DNA of 64,000 bases from CAYYIS01 sp964470965 (lineage in GTDB: Bacteria > JAAXHH01 > JABIQT01), in contig CAYYIS010000011.1 in NCBI GenBank assembly GCA_964470965.1, forward strand, positions 45,270-109,269, written 5' to 3'. This document shows positions 54,222 to 62,286 of the stretch, piece by piece; the first letter of the stretch is position 1; each line of letters begins with the position of its first letter. A program made the translations under genes and the position numbers. The notes beneath the pieces are model-generated. The model searched no databases. It was not told the origin of the DNA and saw only the letters and a program-made list of their open reading frames with translations.

Positions 54222-55373
54222 TCAATCAAGCGTCCATTCCTGTTCGCCAGATTGATATTTTTCCCGATAGACGCCTTCGTTAATTTCAAGACCCCAGCCG
54301 GGCATATCGGTGATGGTAAAGCCACCGTTTTGAAACGTAAAACCGGCCGGCCGATATGCGTCGGGTTCGTATGCCGGTACTTCGTTAGAGACGAAGTTCG
54401 GAATAGCCTTGGCGAGGTGTGCGGTGACGTAGACCGCAAACCGGGATGCCCAGGTGTGCGGGGCGCTCAGGCGGTCGTGTTCGTGAGAGAAGGCCGCGAG
54501 CTTCCACCAGGCGCTGAGGCCGATCGCGGTGGTATCCAACTGTACCACGTCGATCAGGCCCTGTTCAATGTATGGATAGAGCGGCGACGGCTCGGCCAGA
54601 GTTTCGCCGTCGGCGATCAGCGTTTTCAGATCGTTGCGATCCAAATAGGTCCGGAAGCGTGTATAATCCTCTATATTCTCGGGGAACATTTCCTCCGCCC
54701 AAAAGATTTCCTGATCTCCCACTACATCAAACAGCCGCTCAGCGCCTGGTTCATCGAATCCGTTGTTTCCATCGATCATCAGCTTGATATCCGGACCGAT
54801 GGTCTGCCGCACCAACCTGATGGCATCAACATCTCTTTGAAACCCAGCCTCAGGGGACATCCATTTATGCCCCCGGCCGATTTTCATTTTGATGGCATGA
54901 AAGCCCTGAACCATGCTGTCGGCGGCTTCCTGTTCGACACGCTTGAGACCCAATTCAGGATACAGGATGTCGCAGAAATAAAGCCCGCCGTCGTACGCAT
55001 CCACCTTATCCCGGCAGCTTTCGCCGAGCAGGGCATACACTGGCTTGCCGGTGACCTTGCCGATCAGATCCCAGAGCGCATGCTCGACGCCGTGCGCCAT
55101 GATGCCGGTCTCGGGATCGAGCAGGGCTATTGGGCTGGCGCCCAGCGCCTGTGGCGCTTCAGTCTCCTCCAGCACCTTAGCGGTCGCCCCTGTCACTCCG
55201 AACCCCTCATGCCCGGAATCCGTATAGACCCGGACCAACCGTTCCCTGGACGTATCCCCGTGATTCTCTTTCCTGGAGTTCTTGCCAATCATTTTTGGAC
55301 TGGTATTGGTGACCTCAGCATACGTAATTCGTGTGATTTTGATATCCGTAGGAAAATCCGGAATAGGGAACAC
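54222..55373 (-). CDS. Enolase-superfamily protein, mandelate racemase/muconate lactonizing type
   Basis: About 383 residues. Catalytic residues: HAIKMKIGRG (KxK base), LMIDGNNG (Asp), FWAEEMFPEN (Glu), LIADGETL (Glu) and SAPHTWASR (His), which place it in the mandelate-racemase-like acid-sugar dehydratase group. The substrate is probably a sugar acid. GTG 55373 has AAAGGAG 8 nt upstream; the open frame to 55451 has no such site. It reads the same way as the asparaginase gene. Confidence 0.9.
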   Translation of the reverse strand: MFPIPDFPTDIKITRITYAEVTNTSPKMIGKNSRKENHGDTSRERLVRVYTDSGHEGFGVTGATAKVLEETEAPQALGASPIALLDPETGIMAHGVEHALWDLIGKVTGKPVYALLGESCRDKVDAYDGGLYFCDILYPELGLKRVEQEAADSMVQGFHAIKMKIGRGHKWMSPEAGFQRDVDAIRLVRQTIGPDIKLMIDGNNGFDEPGAERLFDVVGDQEIFWAEEMFPENIEDYTRFRTYLDRNDLKTLIADGETLAEPSPLYPYIEQGLIDVVQLDTTAIGLSAWWKLAAFSHEHDRLSAPHTWASRFAVYVTAHLAKAIPNFVSNEVPAYEPDAYRPAGFTFQNGGFTITDMPGWGLEINEGVYREKYQSGEQEWTLD

Positions 55374-55847
55374 AGCGGACTCCTTTTTAAAGGTAGAAGG
55401 CGGAAGCCTGAACCTTTTAGGCCGGGTGCAGCTCTGAGCAATCCTCAACAATGATTTTCAGTATAACATAACAGAAGTTCCGAACCGGATAGTGCAATCC
55501 ACGAAACCATGCGCTAGAGAATGACGCCGATGGTCATCCAAAGCTCGAAAGGAATCAACACGGTCATGTGCAGATTCGACATCACCAGCGCGGCCGAGTG
55601 CATTAGGATCTCAGTGTAGTTGGTACAGACGCACAATCCATCGGCCGTCGCGTAAATCCTGCCGGGGCTGCGGTTTGGTTAAAGGCGTTGAGGAATGTGC
55701 ATGGCATGGTACCAAAAATACAGGAGCGAAACAGGAAAATCAATCTTGGTTGTTGATAAAACGGATCAGGGATATTTCACTTGCTATTTAATATAGACAT
55801 ATATATCGTGAAGGCCGGATTTAACTATCTCTGCACAGGAGGAATGT
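55374..55847. other. Divergent intergenic region, no gene recognised
   Basis: About 470 bp between the enolase-superfamily gene and the cupin gene. AT-rich at 55740-55820, just before the cupin start, where a promoter is expected. A minus-strand open stretch at 55515-55665 has no recognisable family. Confidence 0.4.
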
Positions 55848-56201
55848 ATGCCGGTTCACCGGGGACTGTCGGCGGGCGACCGCCCCGAATGGTGCGACGT
55901 TACCAGTGCGGGTATCTTCAAGGTGCCCCGCGGCGGGCGGTTTGATCGTCACTATCATGATTTCGAAGAGTACTGGCTCGTCTTCAAAGGACGCGCTAAA
56001 GTGATGAGCGAAGGCAGAGAATACATCGTAGAACAGGGCGACATAGTCTGTACTCGGGCAGGCGACGAACATGATGTGGTGGAGGTGTACGAAGATCTGG
56101 AAGCATTTTATTTCGAAGGGGCCTGTCCGCCGGGAGGTAGGACCGGCCATCTACACAGAAGTCCGGAACTGGCGAACGGTCACGTGGTGCCGGGAGATTA
56201 G
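55848..56201 (+). CDS. Small single-domain cupin protein
   Basis: A 117-residue cupin. Motif 1 is RHYHDFEEYWLVFKGRAKV (two His and Glu) and motif 2 is EQGDIVCTRAGDEHDVVEV (His). The conserved metal ligands are therefore present. Such small cupins are isomerases, dioxygenases or regulators; this one cannot be assigned. AGGAGG stands 6 nt before the ATG. It is 5 nt before the amidotransferase gene and probably leads the plus-strand run. Confidence 0.87.
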   Translation: MPVHRGLSAGDRPEWCDVTSAGIFKVPRGGRFDRHYHDFEEYWLVFKGRAKVMSEGREYIVEQGDIVCTRAGDEHDVVEVYEDLEAFYFEGACPPGGRTGHLHRSPELANGHVVPGD

Positions 56202-56206
56202 GACCC

Positions 56207-56905
56207 ATGATTATCTGGGTGCGGGTCGAGACGCCTGAGAAGTATGAGTTAAAGCAGGGCGATTTTCATATTAAACGTCGTCTGGAGGAGATATCCGGTG
56301 AGTTATGTCTGGCGATACATATGTCCCAGATGGAACCGGACGTATTGCGGTCGTTAAATCCCCAGGCCATGTTGCTCAGCGGATGTGGAACATTTTTCCA
56401 GTTCTTTAAACCGGAAGATTTCTATCCATTTGAAGATACGCTGAACGCCATGGCGGATGTGCCGACGCTTGGGATTTGCGGCAGTCATCAGATCATGGGC
56501 TTCATGTTCAACGATGGATTTCGTAATCTGACCGAACTCGATGACGAACTGATGCGCCCGCTTGAACCAGGCGAGCCCGACCCACAGAGCGATCCCAATC
56601 CGGTCGCGGCCGGTTATTTCTCCGAAGAGGGCTTTTATCCGATAAATGTATGCAAATCGGATCCCCTGTTCGAGGGGTTGCCCGATCCTTTTACCGTCAA
56701 GCAGTCCCATTACGCCGAAATCAAGACGTTGCCACCGGATTTTGAACTCATCGGCACCAACGACAACTGTCGTATTCAAGCAATGAAACATGCCTCCCGG
56801 CCGCTGTACGGCACGCAGTTTCATCCCGAAGCCTATGCGGACGTCTATCCTCACGGACGAAAGATACTGGAAAACTTTTTCCGCATTGCCGGTATTGTAT
56901 CATAA
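56207..56905 (+). CDS. Class I glutamine amidotransferase-like protein
   Basis: A 232-residue GATase1 domain. The nucleophile elbow is LGICGSHQIMG (Cys near residue 91) and the His/Glu pair is GTQFHPEAY near residue 205. No synthase domain is attached, so it would feed ammonia to an unknown partner or act as a gamma-glutamyl hydrolase-like enzyme. It is 5 nt behind the cupin gene and 18 nt before the metal transporter gene. Confidence 0.85.
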   Translation: MIIWVRVETPEKYELKQGDFHIKRRLEEISGELCLAIHMSQMEPDVLRSLNPQAMLLSGCGTFFQFFKPEDFYPFEDTLNAMADVPTLGICGSHQIMGFMFNDGFRNLTELDDELMRPLEPGEPDPQSDPNPVAAGYFSEEGFYPINVCKSDPLFEGLPDPFTVKQSHYAEIKTLPPDFELIGTNDNCRIQAMKHASRPLYGTQFHPEAYADVYPHGRKILENFFRIAGIVS

Positions 56906-56923
56906 AAACGCCAGGGAGAGGCC

Positions 56924-57646
56924 GTGATCGAAGGTCTATTGTACTACTATCCGACCGCCTTTATCCTGGGCGCTCTGCATTCGTTCGAGCCGGCACACGG
57001 CAAGGCGGTGCTGGTGGCCTATCTTATAGGTAGCCGCCGTAGTTTTTACCATACGATTTTGTTCGGTCTTGCTATTGCCGTCGCACACACCTTCAGTGTA
57101 ATGGTGCTGGGGTTGGTCGCCTGGCTTGCATCCAGGGAATACGATGTTCCATTGACCGGTTCGACCATATCCCTTTTCGGAGGTTTGCTGGTGCTGGGCA
57201 TCGGATTCTGGATGCTGCTTCGCTGGCGTGTGGGCGCCTGTCCTCATCCGGGACACGGGCACCACGGAAATTCGCTTGAAGACGGTAACGTCACGGAAAA
57301 CGGGAAAGGACAGACACCGACCTCTCTGACGCAACTGCTGATTCTCGGCTTTAGCGGTGGCCTCGTGCCGTGTCCCTCTGGCGTTGCTATGCTGCTGACC
57401 GCCGTCGCGGCAGGTAACCCGGGCGAGGGACTGGGGCTGGCCGCTTCCTTCAGTCTGGGGGCCGGTGTCGTTGTGGTGTTGCTCAGTGCCCTCATTTACC
57501 GCACATCCGCGGTGACCGACAAGTGGCTTGCTCAGACCGGTTCATTCGCTGAGCATATGCCCATGGTTAGCAGCCTGTTGATTATCGGCATCGGCATGTG
57601 GCTTTCGGCCAGCGCCTTCGTGGAATTGACAGCGCACGTCCAGTGA
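56924..57646 (+). CDS. NicO/RcnA-type nickel/cobalt transporter
   Basis: A 240-residue membrane protein with about six helices. It has the metal-transport motif HSFEPAHGKAVLVAYLIG near residue 19, as HxxEPxHxK in RcnA, a cytoplasmic or periplasmic His-rich loop (CPHPGHGHHG near residue 107) and GLVPCPSGVAMLL in the second half. It would export or import Ni2+ or Co2+. GTG 56924 has GGGAGAGG upstream. Cobalt would fit the cobalamin-type enzymes elsewhere in the window, but that link is only suggestive. Confidence 0.83.
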   Translation: MIEGLLYYYPTAFILGALHSFEPAHGKAVLVAYLIGSRRSFYHTILFGLAIAVAHTFSVMVLGLVAWLASREYDVPLTGSTISLFGGLLVLGIGFWMLLRWRVGACPHPGHGHHGNSLEDGNVTENGKGQTPTSLTQLLILGFSGGLVPCPSGVAMLLTAVAAGNPGEGLGLAASFSLGAGVVVVLLSALIYRTSAVTDKWLAQTGSFAEHMPMVSSLLIIGIGMWLSASAFVELTAHVQ

Positions 57647-57662
57647 TCGGGAGTATTTGGTT

Positions 57663-58445
57663 GTGGCCTACATCTCGTTTGGTACCGAACAGGAACGACA
57701 ATTTTTCGAAACCGGCTATCTACGGCTGGGGCAGGTAGTTTCCAGCGATGAGATACAGGCCCTATGCAGCCGTATCGATAGCATCATGCTGGGCCAACTG
57801 TGCTATGAAGGCATGCCGATGCAGCTCGATTCCATCACAGGCAACTATAAAGATATCCCCGGTCAGACACTCATGTTTGAAACTCCCACCCTGGCCTACC
57901 GCCGGATCGACGAGCTCTGGCGAGACCCGCTCTTTTTAACTTACATGCAACAACCGCTATTCCGGAAAATCACACTCCGATTGATCGGACCTGATGTGTC
58001 CGTTTTTCGTGCCATGTTTATGAACAAACCCGCCAGTCGCGGCACCGTACTTCCCTGGCATCAGGACGTAGGTGCCGGCTGGGGTCTGGACGCCAACCCC
58101 ATAGTTACTATCTGGACTGCCCTCGACGATGCGACTGTATCGAGCGGTTGCATGCAGATCGTGCCGGGCAGCCATAAGCTGGGCGTGTTGAACGAACGGC
58201 ATTTTCCCACAGAAGAACAGATCGCGCGGCATGCTCTGGAAAAAAAGTGTATCCATTTGGAAGCGGAAGCAGGCGAAGCAATTCTCATCCATAATTTCAT
58301 GTTGCACCGCTCCCAGGTGAACGACAGCCGCCGGCCTCGACGCGCCTTCAGTGTGCCGTACATGGACGCCGGTGTACAGGAAGCGAAGACCGGCAGAAGA
58401 TATCCGATGATTTTCGGAAAGGCTGCGTTGACACCGGAGTTTTAA
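57663..58445 (+). CDS. Phytanoyl-CoA dioxygenase (PhyH) family Fe(II)/2-oxoglutarate oxygenase
   Basis: About 260 residues. The triad is intact: LPWHQDVGAGW near residue 132 and LHRSQVNDSRRPRRA near residue 214. Between them lie WTALDDAT and CMQIVPGSHKLG. GTG 57663 has GGGAG 9 nt upstream; a TTG six bases earlier is also in frame. It is followed at 13 nt by an SDR gene and then an HpaB-like oxygenase gene, an order that suggests hydroxylation followed by alcohol oxidation of the same compound. Confidence 0.88.
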   Translation: MAYISFGTEQERQFFETGYLRLGQVVSSDEIQALCSRIDSIMLGQLCYEGMPMQLDSITGNYKDIPGQTLMFETPTLAYRRIDELWRDPLFLTYMQQPLFRKITLRLIGPDVSVFRAMFMNKPASRGTVLPWHQDVGAGWGLDANPIVTIWTALDDATVSSGCMQIVPGSHKLGVLNERHFPTEEQIARHALEKKCIHLEAEAGEAILIHNFMLHRSQVNDSRRPRRAFSVPYMDAGVQEAKTGRRYPMIFGKAALTPEF

Positions 58446-58458
58446 AATTGGATTCTCT

Positions 58459-59208
58459 ATGAAGTTAATAGAAAAAGTCGCCATAATTACCGGAGGTGGT
58501 ACTGGTATCGGTGCGGCGGCCGCCAGAGTGTTGGCTGCTGAAGGGGCACGGGTGTCCATATCCGGTCGCCGGCCCGTACCGCTTCAGGAAACGGTGGAAG
58601 CGATTCAAGAAAGCGGCGGTACCGCCATGGCCGTCCCGGGCAGTGTGGCGTCGCCGAAGGACAGCAGGCGACTGGTAACGGAGACGCTGAATGCCTACGG
58701 ACGCGTCGATATCCTCGTCACCAGCGCAGGAACCGCTGAACTGGTCGGTGTGGCAGAAATGACCGATGAGATGTGGGATGCGACGCTGGACACCAACCTG
58801 AAAGGTACATTCCTGGCGGTGCGGGATGTATTGCCGATCATGATAGAGCAGGAGTCAGGCGCCATCATTACCGTCAGCTCTATCCTCGCTCAGCGCGGTA
58901 TGAAAGGCGCAGCCGCCTACGGAGCGTCCAAGGCCGGCATCGAACAATTTACACGGGTGGTAGCGCTCGAACATGCAGAATATGGTATCCGGGCTAACGC
59001 CATCGCACCCGGCTGGGTCGAAACCCCCATGACCGATTCCGTGCCAAAAAATTCAAACCTCCACAAATTCATTACATCACGTATACCGGCCGGCCGTTTC
59101 GGTACTCCGGAAGAAATTGGGCACGCCATTCTCTACCTCGCCTCGGACGAAGCGAGGTGGGTCACCGGTAGTGTTTTAGAGATCGATGGCGGCTGGAAAG
59201 CACAGTAA
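58459..59208 (+). CDS. Short-chain dehydrogenase/reductase, FabG-like
   Basis: A 249-residue classical SDR. It has the nucleotide-binding ITGGGTGIGAAAARVL at residues 11-26, DILVTSAGT, the catalytic Ser of TVSSILAQRG, YGASKAG and the C-terminal TGSVLEIDGGW. Arg residues after the second strand (SGRRP) favour NADP(H). It oxidises or reduces a hydroxyl group, probably on the product of the PhyH enzyme encoded just before. Its stop overlaps an earlier in-frame start of the next gene, but the true start there is at 59240. Confidence 0.93.
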   Translation: MKLIEKVAIITGGGTGIGAAAARVLAAEGARVSISGRRPVPLQETVEAIQESGGTAMAVPGSVASPKDSRRLVTETLNAYGRVDILVTSAGTAELVGVAEMTDEMWDATLDTNLKGTFLAVRDVLPIMIEQESGAIITVSSILAQRGMKGAAAYGASKAGIEQFTRVVALEHAEYGIRANAIAPGWVETPMTDSVPKNSNLHKFITSRIPAGRFGTPEEIGHAILYLASDEARWVTGSVLEIDGGWKAQ

Positions 59209-59239
59209 CCTTAAATCCCTGCTAATTTGGAGAAAAACC

Positions 59240-60685
59240 ATGGGTTTGCGTACGGCACAAGAATACCTTGGAGGTTTGCAGGACGGACGTACCGTGTATT
59301 TTCGTGGTAAAAAGGTGCCCGATGTTCTGGCGCATGCGGAGCTTCGTGCAGGTGCGGAACACACGGCGCTGGATTACCGTTTAGCGGAAGATCCCCGGTA
59401 TGAGGATCTGTTTACAGCCACCATACCGGAAACAGGAGAGCGGGTGAGCCGCTACTTCGTATCGCCAAAGAATACCGAAGACCTGCTCAAACGGCGTGAG
59501 ATGATCGAGACCAGCACACGGGAAGGTAACGGCGTCGTGTTGCTGATAAAGGAGATCGGTTCAGATGCCCTGTTCGCCCTGACACTGAACGCCCGCCGTG
59601 TGGACGAAAAATTCGGCACGAACTACCTGGAACGTGTTCAAGCATACCATGCCCAATGTCGATCCCGTGATCTCAGCCTGGCCGTGGCGCAGACTGACGC
59701 CAAAGGTGACCGTGGCCTCATGCCGTCCCAACAGGCACATCCCGACTACTATGTCCGCATCGTGGAGCGCCGACCGGACGGCATCGTCGTTCGCGGCGCC
59801 AAAGCACATACCACCGGGACTGTGTTCGTGGACGACGTGATCGTACTGCCCACGCGAGCCATCAACGAAGAAGACAGCGATTACGCGGTAGCTTTCTCTA
59901 TTCCGGTCAATACGCCCGGCGTCAAGCTGATCGCCAGTCCGTTCAGCTTTACAGGTGAAAGCAAGTACCACCACCCGGTGAGCGGGCGCCACCACCTGGT
60001 GGAAACGCTGACCGTGTTCGATGACGTGTTTATCCCGAACGAGCGGGTGTTTCTGGCCGGTGAATGGGAGTTCGCAGGTCCGCTGGCCAACGGCTTTGTG
60101 GAGTTCCATCGGTATACCGCAATATCGTACAAGCCGCCGCTCCTCGACCTGTTTTTAGGCGCCGCCGCACTCATAGCCTTCTATAACGGTGTTGAGAAAG
60201 CCAGTCACATCCGTGAAAAAGCTACCCGCCTTATCACCTACACCGAGACGGTCCGCGCCCTCACCCGTGCGGCTGCTATGGATTGCAATGTCGACGACGG
60301 AATCGCGGTGCCTGATACTATGACCACCAACATCGCCAAATACCACTTCGCTGCCCATTACCACGAGGCGGTCCGTGACGTTCAGGACATCGCCGGTGCA
60401 CTGCTCGTCACAGGCCCATCGGAGGAGGATTGGAACAACCCTGATACAAGGGGCCTGCTAGACCGCTATCTGGGCGGCCGCAAAGGCGTACCCACCATGG
60501 ACCGTATGAAGGCCATCAATCTCATTCGTGACCTCACCGCATCAGATTTCGGCGGCTATCACGAACTCCTTGCCATCCATGCCGAAGGCTCTCTCGAAGC
60601 CCAGAAAATCACGATTTTTAGAGGCTACGATATTGAACGTTGCATGAATCTGGCGAAAGAAGCGGCGGGAATTGGGAATGATTGA
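59240..60685 (+). CDS. 4-Hydroxyphenylacetate 3-hydroxylase (HpaB) family flavin-dependent oxygenase
   Basis: About 481 residues of the HpaB/acyl-CoA-dehydrogenase-like fold. Seen are TDAKGDRGLMPSQQ, GIVVRGAKAHTTG, DDVFIPNERVFLAGEW and a helical C-terminal half. The family also includes 4-hydroxybutyryl-CoA dehydratase, but the cysteine ligands of that enzyme's Fe-S cluster are not seen (the CxxxC and the Cys before GEW are absent), so an FADH2-dependent oxygenase is favoured. ATG 59240 has GGAG 8 nt upstream. It follows the SDR gene and precedes a creatininase gene. Confidence 0.87.
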   Translation: MGLRTAQEYLGGLQDGRTVYFRGKKVPDVLAHAELRAGAEHTALDYRLAEDPRYEDLFTATIPETGERVSRYFVSPKNTEDLLKRREMIETSTREGNGVVLLIKEIGSDALFALTLNARRVDEKFGTNYLERVQAYHAQCRSRDLSLAVAQTDAKGDRGLMPSQQAHPDYYVRIVERRPDGIVVRGAKAHTTGTVFVDDVIVLPTRAINEEDSDYAVAFSIPVNTPGVKLIASPFSFTGESKYHHPVSGRHHLVETLTVFDDVFIPNERVFLAGEWEFAGPLANGFVEFHRYTAISYKPPLLDLFLGAAALIAFYNGVEKASHIREKATRLITYTETVRALTRAAAMDCNVDDGIAVPDTMTTNIAKYHFAAHYHEAVRDVQDIAGALLVTGPSEEDWNNPDTRGLLDRYLGGRKGVPTMDRMKAINLIRDLTASDFGGYHELLAIHAEGSLEAQKITIFRGYDIERCMNLAKEAAGIGND

Positions 60686-60775
60686 CGAATTGACACGTTG
60701 ATGGAATCCCCTGGAGCACCAGCCTCCTTCAAAAAGACTTTCCGTCACTGCCTCAATACCACACGGAGCCTTTTG

Positions 60776-61495
60776 ATGACTACCAAAGTAAATTACTCTG
60801 ATCTTCTTCCCCACGAATTCCGGGCGCGTCTGAACGAGCGTCCTGTCGGGTATCTGCCTCTGGGAACACTGGAATGGCATGGTGAACAGTGTGCGCTCGG
60901 TAGCGATTCGTTAATTTCACGGGGGTTGTTCGAAAGGGCGGCCCGGGAGTTGGGCGGCATCGTGTTTCCGCCGCTGTTCCTTGGGCCGGATCGTGTGGTG
61001 CTGCAGGGGGATGGCCGGGTTCTGCAGGGAATGGACACCGCGGACGTCACCATGCCGCACCGTCAGCTCGATGGCAGTTGCTATTGGATTTCCAAGGGCT
61101 TGTTCTTTCAGCTTTGCGAAGCCATCCTGACCCAAGCCGCACGAGCCGGATTCAAATGCATCGTCGCCGATGGCCATGGCCCTTCCCGCCGGGCCTGGGG
61201 CGAGTTATCAGACGACTGGGAAAAGCAGTACGGCCTCAAACTGGTGGGGGTCAGTCGTGACATGCAGAATCAATGGCAGAGCCAGATGGACCATGCCGCT
61301 AAAAACGAAACATCGCTTATGATGGCCCTCCATCCCAACCTGGTGGACCTGTCGCAACTGGATGACGAACGCAGCGTCTGGCCCCTGGGCGTCGGCGGTG
61401 AGGATCCCCGCGATTCGACAGTAGCCCATGGAGAGGCGTGCTTGTCCGTAACTTTGGAAACGCTGGGGGATCATCTAAAAAAGATCGGGGTGTAA
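60776..61495 (+). CDS. Creatininase-family protein, divergent
   Basis: About 239 residues. The first metal motif reads LPLGTLEWHGEQCALGSDS (Glu, His and Asp kept, second His replaced by Gln) and the second VADGHGPSRRAWGE. The protein is clearly distant from the paralogue at 32.3 kb. ATG 60776 has GGAG 9 nt upstream. It ends the plus-strand run with PhyH, SDR and HpaB-like genes. Amide-bond hydrolysis is the family expectation; the substrate is unknown. Confidence 0.85.
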   Translation: MTTKVNYSDLLPHEFRARLNERPVGYLPLGTLEWHGEQCALGSDSLISRGLFERAARELGGIVFPPLFLGPDRVVLQGDGRVLQGMDTADVTMPHRQLDGSCYWISKGLFFQLCEAILTQAARAGFKCIVADGHGPSRRAWGELSDDWEKQYGLKLVGVSRDMQNQWQSQMDHAAKNETSLMMALHPNLVDLSQLDDERSVWPLGVGGEDPRDSTVAHGEACLSVTLETLGDHLKKIGV

Positions 61496-61552
61496 AAGGA
61501 CCTGAGGAATCTTTTCCGCAACAAAAAATCCCAGATACTGGATTTTTCGGGA

Positions 61553-61937
61553 TTGAACTGGTTGGCGATTCTGGTGGCGGCTGCTGGAGCGTTTTTACTC
61601 GGGGTCTCCGGTACAGCCCGCTGTTCGGAAAGGCTTGGATAACTGCGATCGGTAAAACCGAAGAAGACATCGAGTCTACACCGGCTCCGTTTGCCCTCAG
61701 TTTTATCACCTCATTAATCACATCCTTAAAAGTGGCCCTGCTGATTAATGCTCTGGGCCTCACGACACTGGCGGATGGCCTATTGACCGGACTCCGAACC
61801 GGCATCGGCTTCATCGTAACGGCTATGGCTTCCGAAAGCGCGTTCTGTGGATGGATGTGAATCTGCGGCTGATTCGGTCGGGCTATCGGATGGGATACTG
61901 TGTGATGACGGGAATGAATCTTGCGGTTTGGCGGTAG
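61553..61937 (+). pseudogene. DUF1761 family membrane protein gene, frameshifted
   Basis: Three frames together give a DUF1761 protein: LNWLAILVAAAGAFLLG, then YSPLFGKAWITAIGKTEEDI with APFALSFITS and LLINALGLTTLADGLL, then LWMDVNLRLIRSGYRMGY with CVMTG...AVWR and a natural stop at 61935-61937. The family consensus runs NWLAxLVAAxAxFxLGxxWYSPLLFGKAW. Frame breaks lie near 61600-61612 and 61840-61860. DUF1761 proteins are small four-helix membrane proteins of unknown function. A sequencing error could explain one break but hardly both. Confidence 0.7.
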
Positions 61938-61969
61938 AAAATCGGAGATTTAAGTCGGCAGTGATCGGC

Positions 61970-62248
61970 TCAACTTTCTCTCAACCTCACAATCGTGGCC
62001 CCCCAGCCCCCCATTGCCTCACCGGCCAACGTGTACTCTTCCACCTCTGGAAGACGATCCAGGATCGCTTGCACTGTCCTGCGGCAGTTGCCGATGCCTT
62101 TGCCGTGGATAATACGTACTTCTAAGATGCCTGCGTCCCTGCATTCGGCTAGGTAGTCCGGCACCAGTTCTTTGAATTCCTGGGGTCGGAACTGGTGGAG
62201 ATCCAGGATCCCGTCAATGGGGTATTCAAAAGGCAGGTCTTCGCACAT
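61970..62248 (-). CDS. Smr domain protein (MutS2 C-terminal type)
   Basis: A 92-residue stand-alone Smr domain. Motifs are LDLHQFRP near residue 15, VRIIHGKGIGNCRRTVQ (the HGxG loop) near residue 44 and GGWGATIVRL at the end. Smr domains are nucleases or nucleic-acid-binding modules; in MutS2 they act on recombination intermediates and collided ribosomes. It lies 38 nt behind the AAA ATPase gene and is probably co-transcribed with it. Confidence 0.87.
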   Translation of the reverse strand: MCEDLPFEYPIDGILDLHQFRPQEFKELVPDYLAECRDAGILEVRIIHGKGIGNCRRTVQAILDRLPEVEEYTLAGEAMGGWGATIVRLRES

Positions 62249-62286
62249 CCTTAAATCCTACGGTTCAGGAAGCTCACCTCACCACC

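Noticed and set aside
54192..55454. 420-codon plus-strand open frame opposite the enolase-superfamily gene
   Set aside because: It is the antisense shadow of a gene whose active-site motifs are all visible on the minus strand; the plus-strand product has no recognisable family and no ribosome-binding site.
59240..60685. Assignment of the HpaB-like gene as 4-hydroxybutyryl-CoA dehydratase
   Set aside because: General motifs are shared, but the cluster-binding cysteines of that enzyme are not seen (the position before GEW reads FLA instead of a Cys).
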